NCBI GenBank assembly: GCA_015499995.1
Contig: JADNRV010000138.1
Span: 62,001-126,000 of the forward strand
Length of the DNA: 64,000 nt
Direction of reading: 5' to 3'
Source: Flammula alnicola
Taxonomy: Eukaryota; Basidiomycota; Agaricomycetes; Agaricales; Strophariaceae
Below, piece by piece: positions 11,264 through 21,586 of this stretch (positions are counted from its first letter, which is position 1; every line of letters begins with the position of its first letter). The notes under the pieces are model-generated. The model was not told the DNA's origin. It did no database searches and was given only the letters and a program-made list of their open reading frames with translations. A program made the position numbers and the translations under genes.

Positions 11264-12515
11264 AAATAGCGGCGATAATCACTTACACTTATGATACTAT
11301 GATATTATATTATGCAAAATATAGTACAGTACTGGTAGTTTAGAGTGGGTGTTAATACAATATGAACCGTGCTTGTATTCAAAGTATGACTACAAGTATA
11401 CCAAGAGAAGTATATGGAGAGTACTGCTGCAGACGGAAAGACCACATTCCCTGGGCTCATCATTTAACTGGTTGACGATCATCGTGTGATGACAGACGGG
11501 ACGTGCCCAAGCTCGCTCACTTGGCGTCGAAGCCGAGCTTTTGCACGACGCCAGACGTGAATCGTCTTCGGACTAAGATAAGCGCAGTGGTCTTTGGGTC
11601 ACGAAACGCATCACGAAACGCTTGGGGTTTCCTTGCATGCAGAGCAATGGTCTTGAGGTCGAGACGGCAATCGAGATTCACGGCAATCGAGATTCACGGT
11701 AGCGACAATGTTTTGGAGCGTAGGCATGATGCCTTCAAGTTCAACAGCGGTGACGTGTTGTTGCTCGAGAGTCAAAGGAACTGGGGTGGATGGGACTTGG
11801 GAAGCGGGTGGCGTGGACGATCCGGAGAGGACGAGGAAACCGACCTTGGAGCGCAAGATATAAATTCATTTAAAGCAACAAATAAAGGTCAAAAACTTAC
11901 GGAACAATGTGGCCTTCGAATCCGTACAACCGCCAACCACTTGAACAGCAAGGGTTCTTCTGGGTCAAGCTTCGGGTCTATGCCAAACTAGCAGTCGCTA
12001 CCCCTGCTCTCTCTCTCGCTCCTCTCTCTCCTGGGACGAGCGCAGGCCAGTTGGAAGTTGGAAGTTGGAAGTTCGAGCCTGATGAGAACGAAGTGGTGTC
12101 TCAGTCGCGACATGCTCGTCTCAGTCGCGACATGCTCGTCAGTGAACTTGAGGACAGCAGCAGAAAGAGCTTCGCACTAGTAGGCAAGAATAGTCAGTTG
12201 ATAGTCAAAGAACGCAAGCTAATAAAATAAAACTTACTGAAGTAGACGGAGATAAGGTCAGCATTGAAATCCTGCAACGACTCCCTGAAAGCAGCCTCAA
12301 CTCCCTGAAAGCAGCCTCATCTTGCTCGAAATTTGAGAGCATTAATCGTTCTTGCGAACACTAGCGTAGTCTACGATGAGGTCAGCTGGAGGGGTTCTTC
12401 CAAGGCAGGTTCTTCCAAGGCAGGTTCTTCCAAGGCAGAGGTCACGGCCGCAACGGCAGAGGCTTTATCACTAAAGGTGACGTGCACGAAGCCTCGAGTG
12501 CGCGAAGCCTCGAGG
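11234..12515. repeat. Cluster of exact short tandem duplications
   Basis: Adjacent duplications of different sequence and length crowd this 1.28-kb stretch: 11234-11283 (25 bp x2), 11599-11622 (12 bp x2), 11665-11696 (16 bp x2), 12049-12076 (7 bp x4), 12101-12140 (20 bp x2, perfect), 12280-12319 (20 bp x2), 12393-12437 (15 bp x3, perfect) and 12487-12515 (16-bp unit, nearly x2). Several shift the frame of the TBP-like and RRM-like relics they sit in, so they arose after or during decay. They are not one repeat family; each copies its own local sequence. Confidence 0.85.
11512..11856 (-). pseudogene. TATA-binding-protein-like relic (right copy)
   Basis: On the minus strand the frame reads VPLTLEQQ, then IMPTLQNIVATVNLDC, the usual start of the first TBP repeat. 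A 16-bp tandem duplication breaks the frame there. In another frame it continues LDLKTIALHARK, then FRDPKTTALIL, then SEDDSRLAS and finally VQKLGFDAK, so at least two more indels and a deletion of the FASGKMV segment are present. The second TBP repeat is absent. TBP binds TATA boxes for all three nuclear RNA polymerases, but this copy is clearly non-functional. It shares its TLEQQ leader and orientation with the relic at 5.65-5.96 kb. Confidence 0.75.
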
Positions 12516-12640
12516 TGATGAGTTAATACAATGAACCTGCAAAAGCAACATGCGACTTACAGATGCGAACGTCCGTGACCTGTCCGAAATCTTTCAATGC
12601 TTGTCGAAGTTCGGGCATAGGAGACATCCAAAGGATCCAA
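12333..12640 (-). pseudogene. RNA-recognition-motif relic
   Basis: The minus strand encodes MPELRQALKDFGQVTDVRI (helix 1 and strand 2 of an RRM), then RGFVHVTFSDKASA, which is RNP1-like, then DLIVDYASVRKN, which resembles the last strand. The pieces lie in different frames. A 16-bp duplication (12487-12515) precedes RNP1 and a 15-bp triplication (12393-12437) adds an ALEEP repeat before the final strand. Whether it once belonged to the same gene as the TBP relic just downstream is unknown. Confidence 0.45.
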
Positions 12641-13384
12641 ACGATGTAGAAAATAATGATGGCGTTGGCGTTGAATAGGGAGACGAGCCAGAGCCAGAAC
12701 AGAAGATGGTAAGTGGTAAGATGCACTTGCCCTTCGTCGTTATCAGCAGCAAGCGATCGATCACTCACAGGGCTGAGGCACCCCGGTTGTTTTCGCCATA
12801 AAAGGCTTTCAACCAAATGCGGCACGGGGCGGCAAGGGCCCGTCCTCGGACCCAACAGCCGCGCTCGGCTCGATCACGATGACGCGTGATGCGATCACTC
12901 AGCACCTTAAACGGCAAGGGCCCTGACCTGGGCCCTTAAATTTACGCAGATAAGTAACTTTAAGTTGAAATCTACCATCACCATGATTGAGGGTCTTCGA
13001 CTGCGAGCCAATACTTCCTGCTATTTCGTGGAATTGTTTTCCCCTCGCTCGAAGTCGCCAAGCCTCAGCACCTAGCGCTTCTTCAGCTTTGAAGACGTAG
13101 GCACCTCTCACCTGGCCCCTTCTCAGTCGCGTCCCTGTTCTCCTTCACAAGTGCCATCATAACTGTCACATCACACAAGGTGCCTCTAAGCCTTCGAGAC
13201 CCAAAATATGGTCCTGTCAACGGTACCACAAGGTGAGCGAGCTCTATTATATCCGCGTTACGCACGATCTTCGTAGGGTAATGCTTGCTACGCCGTGCGA
13301 GCGGGTTATGACACTGCCACTGACAGTGAACTTAAAAGCACCGGTGCTCTCACCGCATGATATTGTGCTTTCCACGGGGCAATA
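12641..13384. other. Intergenic between relics and the esterase gene
   Basis: No gene is supported. A minus-strand frame with a hydrophobic stretch (12,590-12,850) contains the RRM fragment at its end, and the rest looks like intron or decayed sequence. Sequence upstream of 13385 is taken as the promoter of the esterase gene; no clear TATA box was seen. Confidence 0.35.
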
Positions 13385-15248
13385 ATGTTCTCTAGGCGTC
13401 TGAGCGTTTGGCTACTACTTGTTCTCGCCTTGAAGAACATTCAGGCATCCCCAGTTCAGAATTCTGTTCGAGCTGACGCCAACTTTACCACCGCCGTTGT
13501 GGATGGAGTGACCTACACCAACAAGGTACATCCTCGTCCAGTCTTCAGCTTCTTCCATCCCTCATATTGTTATGTCGTTATAAGGGTCTGGTAGGCTTTG
13601 GCCTGATACCGTCGAACTTTAAGGACTCTACAGGAGATACTCTTGGAGGATTTGGAAGTGCGATGACGTTGAAGCGTGGAACATTCAAAGAGAAAAGAGG
13701 GACGTCCTCTGGGACACTGCTCGCGAGACCTGACCGAGGATTCAACGTGTCAGTACGTTGTATCCCTCATAACCTTCGAAGTACTGACCGCATTTCAATA
13801 GGAATGGCACTATCGACTACCAGGCTCGCCAGCACGAGATCGATTTCGTCCTGACCCCTTACTACGGCACCAACAATCTAACATTCCAAGATGCTCAGCA
13901 GACGTTGCAACTCACGTATCGCGATACTGTGCTACAATTCGATCGCTTGGACAAGAAAACGAGTGGCTTGGATCCTACCTCTGTACGAGATGCACAGCCT
14001 GGTTTCCAATCCATTCCTTTCCTCGACCCCGTCATGCCAATCGTAGCCAAGGTGGACAATCGGCTTGTCCTTGACGTTGAGGGTCTCGTTGCGAACCGCG
14101 ACGGAACCTTTTGGATTAGTGACGAATATGGACCTTACATTTATCGCTTTTCGGCTCAAGGTCATTTAATCCAGACCATCCAACCCCAACGCCGTTCTGC
14201 CCCGAGACGCCACTGGTGCGCTGAATTTCACGTCCGTCGTCAATCCAGTCACTGGGCGTAGTCCAAATCAAGGTATCGTGGCCTTCTTTTTCCCACTACC
14301 CCTACAGAAGTAACCTCCGGCTCCAGGGTTCGAGGGTTTAACATTTGACGAGAGTACCCAAACATTGTACGCGATGCTCCAGTCGGCCACGATCCAGGAC
14401 GGAGGCGCCAGCAAGAGCACCTCGCGGTTCACTCGTCTGTTCGCGTACGACGTGGGGAACCCCGCTCTAAAGCCACGACTCGTCGGAGAGTGGGTCGTTC
14501 CGCTGCCCCAGAGCTCGAAGGGCAACACCGAAGCGTGTAGCGAGATCCACTTCGTCAGCCCCGGCCTATTTTTGGCGCTGTCAAGGGACGGAGATGGCCA
14601 CGGTGGAGGTGATGATAAATCCAGTTACAAGTGCGTATATTTTTATTGTCCTGAAACAGGCCCTTCTCTCTCGCTTTCTGATGCTAATGCATTCCCGTAC
14701 CTAGGCAAGCCGATCTATTCTCAATTGCTCACGCGACCGATATTCATAACACCAAGTTCGATGATCCTGCAAATTCAAACTCGATCGCGGTTGCAGGCGT
14801 CTTGGACAGCAGCATCACGCCAGCTGAATATGTCTCGTTTGTCAACTACATTGATCCCGTTCAGCTGGCAAGGTTTGGGCTCCACAATGGTGAGCAAGTC
14901 TTCACATCATCCCTCCACGTCATGTTTATTTACCCCTTTGTTCAGGCAAACCTGCAGATCCGACACTTATTGATGGAAAATGGGAATCTCTGGCTCTCGC
15001 TCCTGTGAACGACCCCGCCTTCCCACATGACTATTTCTTATTCACTGCTGTACGTCACTTCAACATTTGACATCTTGAAATCACCGCTAACATCCTCTGT
15101 AGGCGGACAATGACTTCCTGAGACCCAAGGGGTGGCCCTTGGTGTTCCCTTCAACGCTGGCATAGATGTCGATAACCAGGTTCTTGTTTTCCGGGTGGCA
15201 TTGCCCAGCGTAATCAATGGCAGCGTGGAACACTCTATTGGTATTTAA
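13385..15248 (+). CDS. Secreted phytase-like esterase family protein, two frame disruptions
   Basis: Exons: 13385-13525, 13585-13748, 13802-14272, 14327-14630, 14705-14889, 14946-15049, 15103-15248. The N-terminus has a signal peptide (RRLSVWLLLVLAL...QASP). Family-typical stretches follow: VGFGLIPSNF, then IDYQARQHEIDF, LDVEGLVANRDGTFWISDEY (an acidic beta-propeller-like motif), GFEGLTFDE, EIHFVSPG, LFSIAHATDIHNTKFDD and, at the end, FNAGIDVDNQVLVFRV. This is the phytase-like esterase domain family, extracellular and of uncertain substrate. Two indels break the frame: within C4 at 14184-14187 (after TIQP) and at about 15121 (after NDFL). The intended product would be about 500 aa. Conserved residues continue after both breaks, so these are recent mutations or assembly errors. 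Call as gene or young pseudogene. Confidence 0.75.
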
Positions 15249-15580
15249 ATAGCGTCTTGTTTGGTACTTCTTAGTCCTTCCTACGTGGTGCCGGCATCAT
15301 GTCTGGCTTTTGGCGAATCTTTCCATCGGCGGGCAACGACGCTGAGCGGAGAGGTTTGGCTGGGTTGTGTTTGTTGTACGAAAGTGCAAGAGCGACGACA
15401 AGAAGTCCGGAGGAAGATTCATCGATATTCATCTGTTTTCCTGATCGTCACGCTGAAAGAGAAGTTGGAGACAACAATTCGGTTAGGGGCAGTCAATCGT
15501 CTGGGTCTCAATCGATCATTGCCCTCTTATGTTCCAGACGGATGTCAGTGCGTTCAACTATGGCTATGTGGGAAAAAGCG
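15249..15580. other. Short intergenic stretch
   Basis: Contains open frames on the + strand without recognisable domains. Nothing supported between the esterase gene and the tRNA terminator. Confidence 0.4.
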
Positions 15581-15587
15581 AAAAAAA
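15581..15587 (-). terminator. RNA polymerase III T-run terminator of the tRNA
   Basis: Seven A on the + strand read as T7 on the minus strand, 4-10 nt past the tRNA 3' end, the expected Pol III stop. Confidence 0.7.
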
Positions 15588-15590
15588 TTA

Positions 15591-15662
15591 TTCCCGCTAG
15601 CCGACTTGAACGACTGACCTCGTCATTACTAGTGACGCGCTCTACCGCTGAGCTAAGAGGGA
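15591..15662 (-). tRNA. tRNA-Thr (anticodon AGU)
   Basis: The minus strand folds as a cloverleaf without an intron: D arm GCTC-AGCGGTA-GAGC (A box TAGCTCAGCGGTAGAGC), anticodon stem CGTCA/TGACG with loop CTAGTAA (anticodon AGT), variable loop AGGTC, T arm AGTCG-TTCAAGT-CGGCT (B box). Acceptor strands TCCCTCT and AGCGGGA pair except at one position (5:68, T-C). CCA is not encoded, as usual in eukaryotes. The D and anticodon arms are intact. The acceptor mismatch may mean the copy is drifting. Confidence 0.85.
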
Positions 15663-15896
15663 TTTACAGGCTATTCGAAGTAGATATCTATTAGAACGTT
15701 GCATATTCTTCGAAAGCTGCTTCGAACCTCCACGGAGGCTCCACCCATTACTTAACTCGTGCTCTCTCTCACAGCGGTTGCCGACGGGCAGCTTGCCGTC
15801 AGGTATAAATCTTTAATTTATTAATAATTAATCCGTCGCGTAAAAATATATAGCCCCCATAATCAGACACTTGAAAGCCAGCAAATGGTGATGATT
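15663..15896. other. Intergenic, tRNA upstream side
   Basis: No gene. AT-rich block at about 15810-15850 (TTTAATTTATTAATAATTAA). It lies between the tRNA and the 3' end of the DUF6534 gene. Confidence 0.4.
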
Positions 15897-18480
15897 TCAG
15901 ACCGTAAGATACGCCTTGGAGATCGTCGGCGAGTCGCGTTCGTCTTGAGCCTTGTTTCCATTTGTGCTAGGGAATACGATTTGCTCACGGGTGATCCTCA
16001 CTCCGTTCCCCAACTCGTAGCCTTCAGTGCCATGAGTCATGCCTTCTATTCGATTTTGTGAGACGGTCACGTCTGGGAAGTCGTCTGACCCGATTTTCAT
16101 CCTGCTGTTCAACACGACCAACATAGAGTTCGAGTATACTTTGGCGAGGACTTCGGAAGGGACTTCAAAATATGATGGATGGCTTGGCAGCACTGCGAGC
16201 ACGAGGTTGAGAATGGCGATGGCGGCTGCAGAAGGAGCGTCAGACACACGATATTTGGAAGGAAAGAATACGACGAACCGGTAACAGATCCCGTTTCTAT
16301 AACAAGCCGGATGATTCTTCTTAGCAGAACCTGGGTCGATTTTAAGCCATTGCCACCCAGGGTAGACCACATTCGACACACTCCCCAAATCCGGACGATG
16401 CGGATCAACGACACATCGAGCCAATCTTTGACACAGTTAGCCAGGTGTGTCGACATAGAGCCGTGAGAGTGTGTCGATGATCTGTCAAACTTCAAGGGAA
16501 GTGTGTCGCTCTTCGTGGTGCCTTGAGTAGGTTGGAGGACGACTCGGACAAACCAGCTTGCCCTAGACTTGACCTTACTATTAATTAGTAACAGACGAAA
16601 ATAATGATACACGAATTTTCAAAAGCCCCTCTTAAGTTGAATGCGTGCGCATACGGAACTTGGCAAAAACTATTTACATATTAAGAAGGGTCAAATTAAT
16701 ATATTGAAATCTAGTACATGAAGTAAATACTACGAGCCGCGGGCGCTCGTTAAAGGGAAGGGGATTGGACATTGGGGTGGCATGTGCGTGCCCGTGCCCA
16801 TCGGCATGCATGCATAGTGCATGGGCCTTCGTGCACCTGTGATATGCGATGTGGACGACGAGCCCTCATGGCTCGTCGTCGTCCTCTTCGTGCTCCTGGG
16901 GGCCTTCGGGCACTCGTGGCAGCGTTGGCATTGTCGTTGACGTCCTCTTCGCGGATGATACGGCGGTGGGGGGGTCAGCAATGCTGCACGGGGCGCCTGG
17001 CGACGTACCTAGCCCTCGGTTTCTCTCCTTTTGCTGTCTGCTGTCATGCGGCTCGTGGTCGTTTGTTTCTCGCACTTGCGATGGGCTTGTGGGACTCGTG
17101 GGGCTGCGGTGGTTTTCAACGTGTCGTGTGGCCTCTCAGTTGCTGGTCGGAACAACGGACAGCGGGGAGGTGGCAGCCTCAACCCGCGATCTGTGTGAAA
17201 GGGCGGGACATAGGGGTCAGCGGGGGTTGTGTGGTGTGGTTCGGTACTCACCTGGCGTCTGTCCTCGCCTTCACTCTCCTCGCTGCCTTCTTCACCGTCG
17301 CTGTCATGTTGTTTGCTGCACAATTTTGACGACGAGTCCTCTTGGCTCGTCGTTGTTCGCTTTGCATGCTCCTCGTGGCTTTCGGGTACTCGCAGCAACC
17401 TCCCGAAGTCGCGACGGCGACCTTGGTGGGTGTCAACGACGTTGGGGGTGGTGGAAGGGAAGGAAGAGGCGATCGTGGTAAGAATGCCGCATCGGATTCC
17501 AAATCCGGATGAGCTGAGCCGATTCGCGAGCTCGTCACGTGGGTGAGTGTGAACGGCGACACACTACAAACAAGGAGTGTCGTCAATAGAGGTCGCATTC
17601 GACACAGTGTCGAGCGCCTGATCGATCTAAATATAGGGTGTGCGTCGCATCTAGTATATCCTCATTGCCACCGCGGCGTGAGAGCTAAAGAGGATTATCA
17701 TGCAGTCTGTTGTAATGTACTTTGCACATCGACGTACATAATATGTCATGCAAACCGCGATGATCACATCACAAACGGCGCTACCACCATTCCATATCTG
17801 ACGGATAGAAGGATAAACAAGTGATAGCTCTTTTGGATTTTAAAGAATGGACTTACCGCTGCCGTTATAAAGAAATGGGGACCTAAGAGCCGACTAAATA
17901 GCACGGCGTCCTTGAGCACTACAGCGGTTGCAATAGCACCAATAAGCTGGACGGTCGCGAGCTACAGGATGTGCCTTCCATTAAAACATGACTGGTTGAA
18001 TAAAGAGTGGAAGACAGACTGTTACAATCAAGCCCGCCACCCGGTAGGATTCTGACAGAATGCTGATACGATAGGCATAGAATATCTCAGCGATGAAAGC
18101 AACTAAGAACAGTAGATGATCAGCCTCATCCAAAACGAAACCATGCAGAGGCTTATAGGCAGATGGGATACGCACCGAGACCGCTAATCACCGGAACGCT
18201 AAACCAAGCAAGCTCGACGTGGTCATAGTCAGAGAACCGTCCATATCCAGCGCCGAAAACATGGAATGCAGATTGTGTGATGATGACAGTTTGAAGCACC
18301 TCAAGCGCGTAAACCATGTAAACGAAGACCTTATTGCGCGTAGGATCTCTGGGGAACGCTAGGTAGTACATGTCTATACACATCCGGATTAATAATAACA
18401 GAGAAACAAGTTAACTTCATACGCACAAACTTGCATGGAAAGGACACCGAATAGCCCCCAGTGGAAGAGGTATCCTAGGA
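15897..18480 (-). CDS. DUF6534-type multi-pass membrane protein, degenerate 5' end
   Basis: Exons on the minus strand, 5' to 3': about 18431-18480 (GYLFHWGLFGVLSMQ), 18176-18373 (MYYLAFPRDP ... SVPVISGL), 18020-18102 (AFIAEIFYAYRISILSES), 17857-17961 (ATVQLIGAIATAV), 17738-17797 (IWNGGSAVCDVIIAV), 16279-about 16350 (LLRRIIRLVIETGSVT), 15897-16225 (AAIAILNLVLA ... LAKVYSNSMLVVLNSR, then a polar tail). This is the segment order of the basidiomycete-specific DUF6534 family, about seven membrane spans, function unknown. The first junction (18430/18373) is off by one nucleotide and no clean start exon joins; a candidate MNSTTVILPDDVVS lies at about 18650. The intron from 17737 to about 16350 is about 1.4 kb, far longer than the others, and holds a GC-rich block. 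Possibly a pseudogene. Confidence 0.7.
16730..17480. repeat. GC-rich block with repeated hairpins inside the DUF6534 gene
   Basis: The composition changes sharply to GC-rich. A perfect hairpin lies at 16854-16880 (arms GACGACGAGCC and GGCTCGTCGTC, 5-nt loop). A diverged copy lies at 17329-17360 (GACGACGAG...CTCGTCGTT), each followed by CTCCTSGKGGC..TTCGGGNACTCG, and a third related CTCGTGGTCG segment is near 17045. Long open frames on both strands are a by-product of the composition. It probably inserted into an intron. Confidence 0.55.
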
Positions 18481-19999
18481 TCTTCCAGCATCCTCCATAA
18501 TCAATACATCACCCTAACCCTGAGAGTACGAATCACGTACACGGGGTCCCGTCCTGTATAAGAGCGTTTATCAGACTGGAAGCTCAATCTCGTGTAGGAG
18601 GGACAGACTTACTTCGAAACAACGTCATCAGGCAAAATTACTGTCGTCGAGTTCATTGGCAAGAGCGGTGAAAGGGAAAGACATTCTTCGGGTCTAGACT
18701 CAGATACCTATAATATACACAGTAGATTGAAGTCGCAATATGTATGAATGCTCAGATCTATTAAGAACATGGGAGCCTCCAGGTTGAAGCGGTGTTTAGT
18801 CTACCTTGGGTTAGGGCCATCATTTACTGTACGCAGTTCCAATAGCGTACACGATCTCTCACGCTAGCCGTTGTAAGAGGAAGAAACTCATCATATTCAT
18901 GGGCAGCGAGAGACATACGGGCATATGTACTGGTCCTCCAAGCGTATTACGCCGTGACACTGGTGCCACTATCAGTTGAACTGGATGATTGATGAGAGCA
19001 GGAAAAGTAAGGGACCAAAAAAATTTCAAGGCTGATCATGCCATGTGCGAAAAGCAAAAATGTATCATCCAATAAGTATGTATGTAGTGCCATGATCAGG
19101 CAGCGACGGCGGATTCCGTGATAGTGATGGTCGGAGAGCACGGATCAATCGTGATGGTTTTTCCCCACATTCCGCTTAGGCGCTCAAACAATCCATAATT
19201 ATAATATCACAGAACGACGTTGGCTGGGTCTCGACCGCTTCCCAGTCTTGTTCAGAGCGCGTGGGTCTACTCACTGTCAGCAGGTAATTGTTGTGCGTCA
19301 GGCATAGGCGGATGACGAGGAAGAGGACGGAATAATAGTATCCTGAGTCTTTACCGAAGTGTAGACACTTTACCCTGGTCCAGGTTCTGACTGAGAGAAA
19401 TCATTCCAGGATCTTCTCAACGTTCTAAGCTGAAACTTGTGTATTAACGGCTCCTTCGTGAACTTCAATCTGCTTGCATAGCCAGATCACTACACGTAAG
19501 ATTTTGAGAATTTTTGACAGCGACCTGGGTAACGGTGTCAGACGATTCGCTTCCTGTTTATCTCGGTTGCGATAGATTTGAAGGGATACCCCGGGCATAA
19601 TATAATACAACTGCACTATTTATGGGAATGTATGGTCGCTAATGGAGTAGGCTATGCGTCGTGACTAGCACACTGAGCTGCACGGCGCTGCACATCATTT
19701 ACAAATAGTTGGCATTCTCTTCGCATCCCAGAAATCTTTCGAATAAATACAACGACAATTACCGCGGTACGTTAAGAGTTGGTCAAGAACTCGAGTGCAA
19801 TTAATTTGTTTGTGACGTTAGCGCCGTCGCACAATGTGGGCCATCGAACTTATTGAGGGAACTGGGCCACCCAACCGAACTTGTTTGGATGCAATCGTGG
19901 GAAGTTGTCTGTGGCATATTTAAATTTATAAAATGGAGTTCAACATTGTCGTCTTTACCAACCCCCGTTTCCTCGTTTCGTTTCACCGTCCAGAAAATT
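18481..19999. other. Intergenic, no gene recognised
   Basis: Divergent interval between the DUF6534 gene (minus) and the F-box gene (plus). Short frames only. Sequence close to 19900-20000 is the likely F-box promoter and 5' UTR. Confidence 0.4.
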
Positions 20000-21586
20000 A
20001 TGTCCTCTCAAACCCAAGAACTGGACTCTCCGGCTTCTTCTATGACCTGGATGTGGAAGAAACCAAGGTTGACAAACAGTCTACTTGAAGTGCCATCCGA
20101 TTCCCCCGTCGAGGAGAACAGCAACCCTTTGCCTAATTTATCGCTGGAGATCATCGACAACATCTTCAGCCTTACGGATTACGACACTGTAGTGAGGTGC
20201 GCACCCCTTAGCCGACACTTCTCCTCGGTTACGCGGAAGCGTGTTATGGAGAACGTTACTATCCACTACCGACAGAGGTATGGAGAGCCGACAAAGTCCG
20301 AACATCTTCTCGCGGTTTTGCTCTCCTATCCCGAATCTGCAAACTATATTCGCCACATAAAGATTGAAGACATTGGCAGTTCATTGGCGGCTCAACTCTA
20401 TAATGCAAAGTGGGATGACCCTTACTTGGACCTGGACGAGGAGAACCCAGATATAAAATCAATCACAGACCGACATACCCTCTCTCCAGGACACCTCTTC
20501 CACGACCTAGCGCTTCACCGTATTTTGGAGATGACGAGGAACCTTCACTCTATTACGTTCTCTCTATGGGAATACGAACTCGATTGGCAGGAATACCAGG
20601 CTTACCATGGCTCAAGGGACTTGATGCAACTCTGGTCACTACCGACCATGACCTCCCTCAGTCTCCGTGGAATTACGAATTTCCCTCTCGTTCAGCTCGA
20701 GAGAATGAGAAACCTGGCTACTCTGACCATTTCTTCTTCTGGATTCTGCGGCCCCGAACCAGGCCGGGGCGCGCGTACCCCCCTCAGGAGAACGGAGATG
20801 CGATTTACCTTCATGCTCTGAAAATGACGAGGGTTCTTGACGATCAATCCAATTTCGCTGGATATTTGACATCTGCCGGATCTGTCCTTAACTTTAGTAA
20901 ACTCAGGGCACTCGAGTTAGAAATCAAACATTCCGCAGACATTATCGTTGCCGGTATACTCTTGAATATCTGCGCTCAATCGCTCGAAGATCTGAAGTTT
21001 TCGACGAGATACTTCTCTTCGAACGCTGGTACGTGATCCCCGTTGCTTTTTCCGTCTTCAGTTTCGCTGATGTTATAATACTCGCCTTGTAGGTGATTCC
21101 GCTGCTGATATTTCCTTTGCCCCCATGCAATTGTCAAAGTTGAAAAGTCTTCGATCGCTGTATCTCAGGCTCAATTTTAGGCCAGTGATGGGAATCAGAG
21201 AGATGGATTGGTTCCTGGCCAATATGGCCTTGTTCCCTTCCCAAAATAATCTGCAGAATCTGGAAGTCGTTATCGACCTGGCGTACAATGACGACGAAAG
21301 CTCCTCGAGCGATGGATGCGAGAGGCTTGACCTTCGGGCGTACGGCAAATGGTCCCGATGGGAAGACGTTTTCTTGCTCCAAAAATTTGACGGATTAAAG
21401 ACCTTGAAGGTTGTTGTTTCTTCGGCAGTACAAGACTGCTATGGTGGATGTCTGGATTTGTTTCGGTGTATTCGTTTGCCGAGGCTCAAAGACAAAAAGG
21501 GTTTGAGGTTGGACTGCGGTGAGAAGTGGGATATGACGGTTAAAACACGACAACCTGACAGTAGCTTTACCTTCGGGAACTGTTAG
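20000..21586 (+). CDS. F-box protein with LRR-like C-terminal region, one frameshift
   Basis: Exons 20000-21028 and 21093-21586 (GTACGT donor, TTGTAG acceptor). The start ATG at 20000 precedes a polar leader. The F-box begins near residue 50: LPNLSLEIIDNIFSLTDYDT ... CAPLSRHFSSVTRKRV. The rest carries leucine-rich strands such as LPTMTSLSLRGI and LSKLKSLRSLYLRLNF. F-box proteins are SCF ubiquitin-ligase adaptors that bind Skp1 and a target; the target here is unknown. The frame breaks at a run of six C (20778-20783). After it, conserved sequence resumes one frame over (ENGDAIYLHALKMTRVLDD). One more C would restore it, so sequencing error or recent mutation are equally possible. Full product about 507 aa. 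Confidence 0.75.

Larger units (their letters stand above)
6658..11283 (+). mobile_element. Candidate composite Crypton island (nuclease + tyrosine recombinase)
   Basis: The two genes are co-oriented, tightly spaced and both intact, while the DNA on each side consists of broken gene relics. The recombinase alone is enough to call a Crypton-type element. Including the nuclease gene is inference from spacing, shared orientation and shared preservation. Cryptons lack inverted repeats and have only short direct repeats at their ends, so the limits given are the TATA-like box on the left and the end of the terminal duplication on the right, not mapped termini. Confidence 0.45.

Noticed and set aside
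12523..12855. Single-span membrane protein on the minus strand
   Set aside because: The hydrophobic stretch precedes an RRM fragment in the same frame and is more likely intron or decayed sequence than a real transmembrane gene.
16772..17481. ORFs of 185 and 210 codons in the GC-rich block
   Set aside because: Overlapping frames on both strands with low-complexity Ser/Cys/Trp or Glu/Thr/Pro content; explained by base composition.
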